Origin: Capitella teleta
Taxonomy: Eukaryota > Annelida > Polychaeta > Capitellidae
Length of the DNA stretch: 64,000 nt
Direction of reading: 5' to 3'
NCBI GenBank assembly: GCA_000328365.1
Contig: KB301771.1
Coordinates: 28,985-92,984, forward strand
A program made the position numbers and the translations under genes. Of the stretch, positions 62,277 to 64,000 are shown in pieces. Each line of letters starts with the position of its first letter. Positions within the stretch are counted from its first letter, which is position 1. The notes below the pieces were generated by a model. That model was not told where the DNA came from. It searched no databases and saw only the letters and a list, made by a program, of their open reading frames with translations.

Positions 62277-64000
62277 TGGGAAAAATAATAAAAGTGGACT
62301 TTGAAGAATATGTAATTTTCATGTGGCGATTTCGTTGACTCAATCGATCCTAAGCTAATGTCACACTTAATTATTTTAGTACATGTAGTGCAATGCATGA
62401 TATAGTGACAGAGACCTCTGTTCATTTTGGAACCTCTTTTGATCGATTCCATTGGTTTTTATGAATGAAACAGAGCAATCGTAACACGTTTTTATATGAA
62501 ATTTAACACCAAATAAAACGCGGTTTCTTCCGATACAGATTAGCTCAAAAGCGCGAGATTTATTTATCAGAGCTGCTGGAAGATCTTCTCACGGGCGGCT
62601 CCCTTTGTTAATAATGGGAGAATTCCGTCGGTGACATCATCACGTTCACATGAAATCGAACACGGAATAAAGCGAGATTGGACGGAAAAAAAAGTAGAAT
62701 GCTTAAATTCGGTATTTATATACATGTATCTATAGGCATAAGCCCATCAAAAGACGAATTTGCCTTCTGGGGTGCATACTAGCATTCTATCATTCGCTAT
62801 ACTATAAGTCCATGTACAATATTTTCATAGCAATCAGAGGTCCTCTTTTTAATTGAGTTTGGGGATTTCAAAACTCTACAATCATGCTCGGCACTACATT
62901 CTTTTCCACGCATCTTTGAATTTTCGTGGTCCTTGAAATATTCCATCTCAAACATTTCAATTGTTGCTTTGGTCGTGCAAATTAAACCTTATGATGAGAT
63001 CAACGAGCGTGGTTCCTCCTGAAGCATTGAAACCCGCAGTTTGGATGTCGTCAATGATTGCTGTTTGGTCGTCGGATGAGGAGACGACAGACGGTCGGAC
63101 GCACCGCGGACGCAGCCAACGTTAATGCTTCATTTGCATGGATTATGCGCATTGAATGAAGCATCTGCGCATGCGCAGGGATGGCATTTGCTTTAATTGC
63201 TCATCAGAAGTAGATCCCGACCGCGCCTGCGCACTGAGAGACTAATGAGCCAGGGTTGCAGGTGGGGTGCTGCAGAGCGACCCCTAGCGGCGCAGGGGGT
63301 TGCTAATTGCGACCCCGCCCTCTTGCATTGTCGGCATTTCGGGTTCAAAGAGAAAAAGCAGTGTACAAACAAGGCATCAATCTCAGACGTAGATTGTCCC
63401 TGACACGCCCCCGTCCCCGGGTGCCTTCCCTGGACGGCGGTGTCCGCTTCAAAGGCGCCGTGATGAGCGGGGCGCGTGCGGGCGTCTTTCCCCCTAAATC
63501 AGGTGCGCGCGTCCCTCCCCGGTGTGGCTCACAGAAGCGGCATTCGAGGGAAATTTTGCATGAAATTTATTGAGGCGACGGGAAGAAAAAGGGGGAGGGG
63601 AGGAGGAGGTGGGTTTTCATTGCATTTACTCACGTAGAACACGAGATGAATCTTCGATGCTGACAGCAACAATATAGCGCACAATACGAGCATTCATCGC
63701 TCACTGCAAGACTTGGCCTTTGATCGAATGCGCATCGATCATGGTGAATCGGACGCTTAATTCCTCCTCGCCTCTTCGTCCTTCGCCGCTCCGCTTATGG
63801 CTGCAGTCTTCCCCCTCTCTCTCTCTCATCACTCTACCACCTCCAGGTCTATAATTATGCAGGTATACAGGGTACATGTAGCAACATTGTACGGATATGA
63901 TAATGCATGTTTATACATATGTGTACGCTGTACCTGGTATAATTACATACATGCGCTTGGATTTAGGCATCGAAATATTACATGTTTGATTGATTTAATA
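62277..64000. other. Distal end of window, no gene seen
   Basis: AT-rich to 63.0 kb, then a CpG-rich block (63.1-63.6 kb) and simple sequence near the end. A promoter-like CpG patch is possible but nothing specific was recognised. Confidence 0.5.

Overview
This is animal genomic DNA carrying two multi-exon protein-coding genes that converge on each other, surrounded by intron and intergenic sequence. The many short ORFs on both strands are chance; real coding sequence shows only where protein similarity and GT-AG splice sites agree. I think the organism is a marine invertebrate, most likely a deuterostome such as an echinoderm or hemichordate. The reasons are one pre-duplication ANKS1 gene, a Pax6 with the deuterostome-like C-terminus ([14 protein letters not shown] ... 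SQYWPRIQ), short introns, CpG that is not depleted in the Pax6 region, and frequent TAGGCCTA. The phylum is inference; the gene identities are secure.

Layout. 1-11.8 kb is AT-rich sequence without a recognisable gene. It holds two copies, in opposite orientation, of one non-autonomous Tc1/mariner-like element (3822-5029 and 5873-6527). 11.9-23.5 kb (+) is an ANKS1A/ANKS1B orthologue in about 21 exons: N-terminal ankyrin repeats, a low-complexity linker, two SAM domains and a C-terminal PTB domain. Two alternative exons (15372-15480 and 15721-15817) encode related versions of the segment just before SAM1. Their phases let only one be used at a time. 23.5-27.9 kb is the intergenic space between the two gene ends. 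28.5-41.4 kb (-) is Pax6: MPTK start, paired domain in one exon, linker, Ser50 homeodomain split over three exons, and a C-terminal transactivation region. Its unusual parts are a candidate 45-bp in-frame cassette exon before the paired domain, a weak penultimate donor whose retention gives a different C-terminus, a stem-loop in the 5' UTR, and a three-copy repeat with CRE-like sites right after the stop codon. 41.5-64 kb is a gene-poor flank upstream of Pax6 with probable regulatory sites and a few tRNA-derived repeats.

Function. The two genes are not a pathway. ANKS1 proteins are cytoplasmic adaptors (Eph receptor and other tyrosine-kinase signalling in vertebrates). Pax6 is a nuclear transcription factor for eye and anterior neural development. 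RFX X-box-like palindromes and CATGGCAAC words recur through the Pax6 introns and flanks, as do TGACGTCA sites; these may be part of Pax6 control.

Limits. Exon borders come from splice consensus, reading phase and family similarity, without transcripts. Transcription starts and poly(A) sites are guesses. No retrovirus, LTR element, Polinton, CRISPR array or rRNA was seen.
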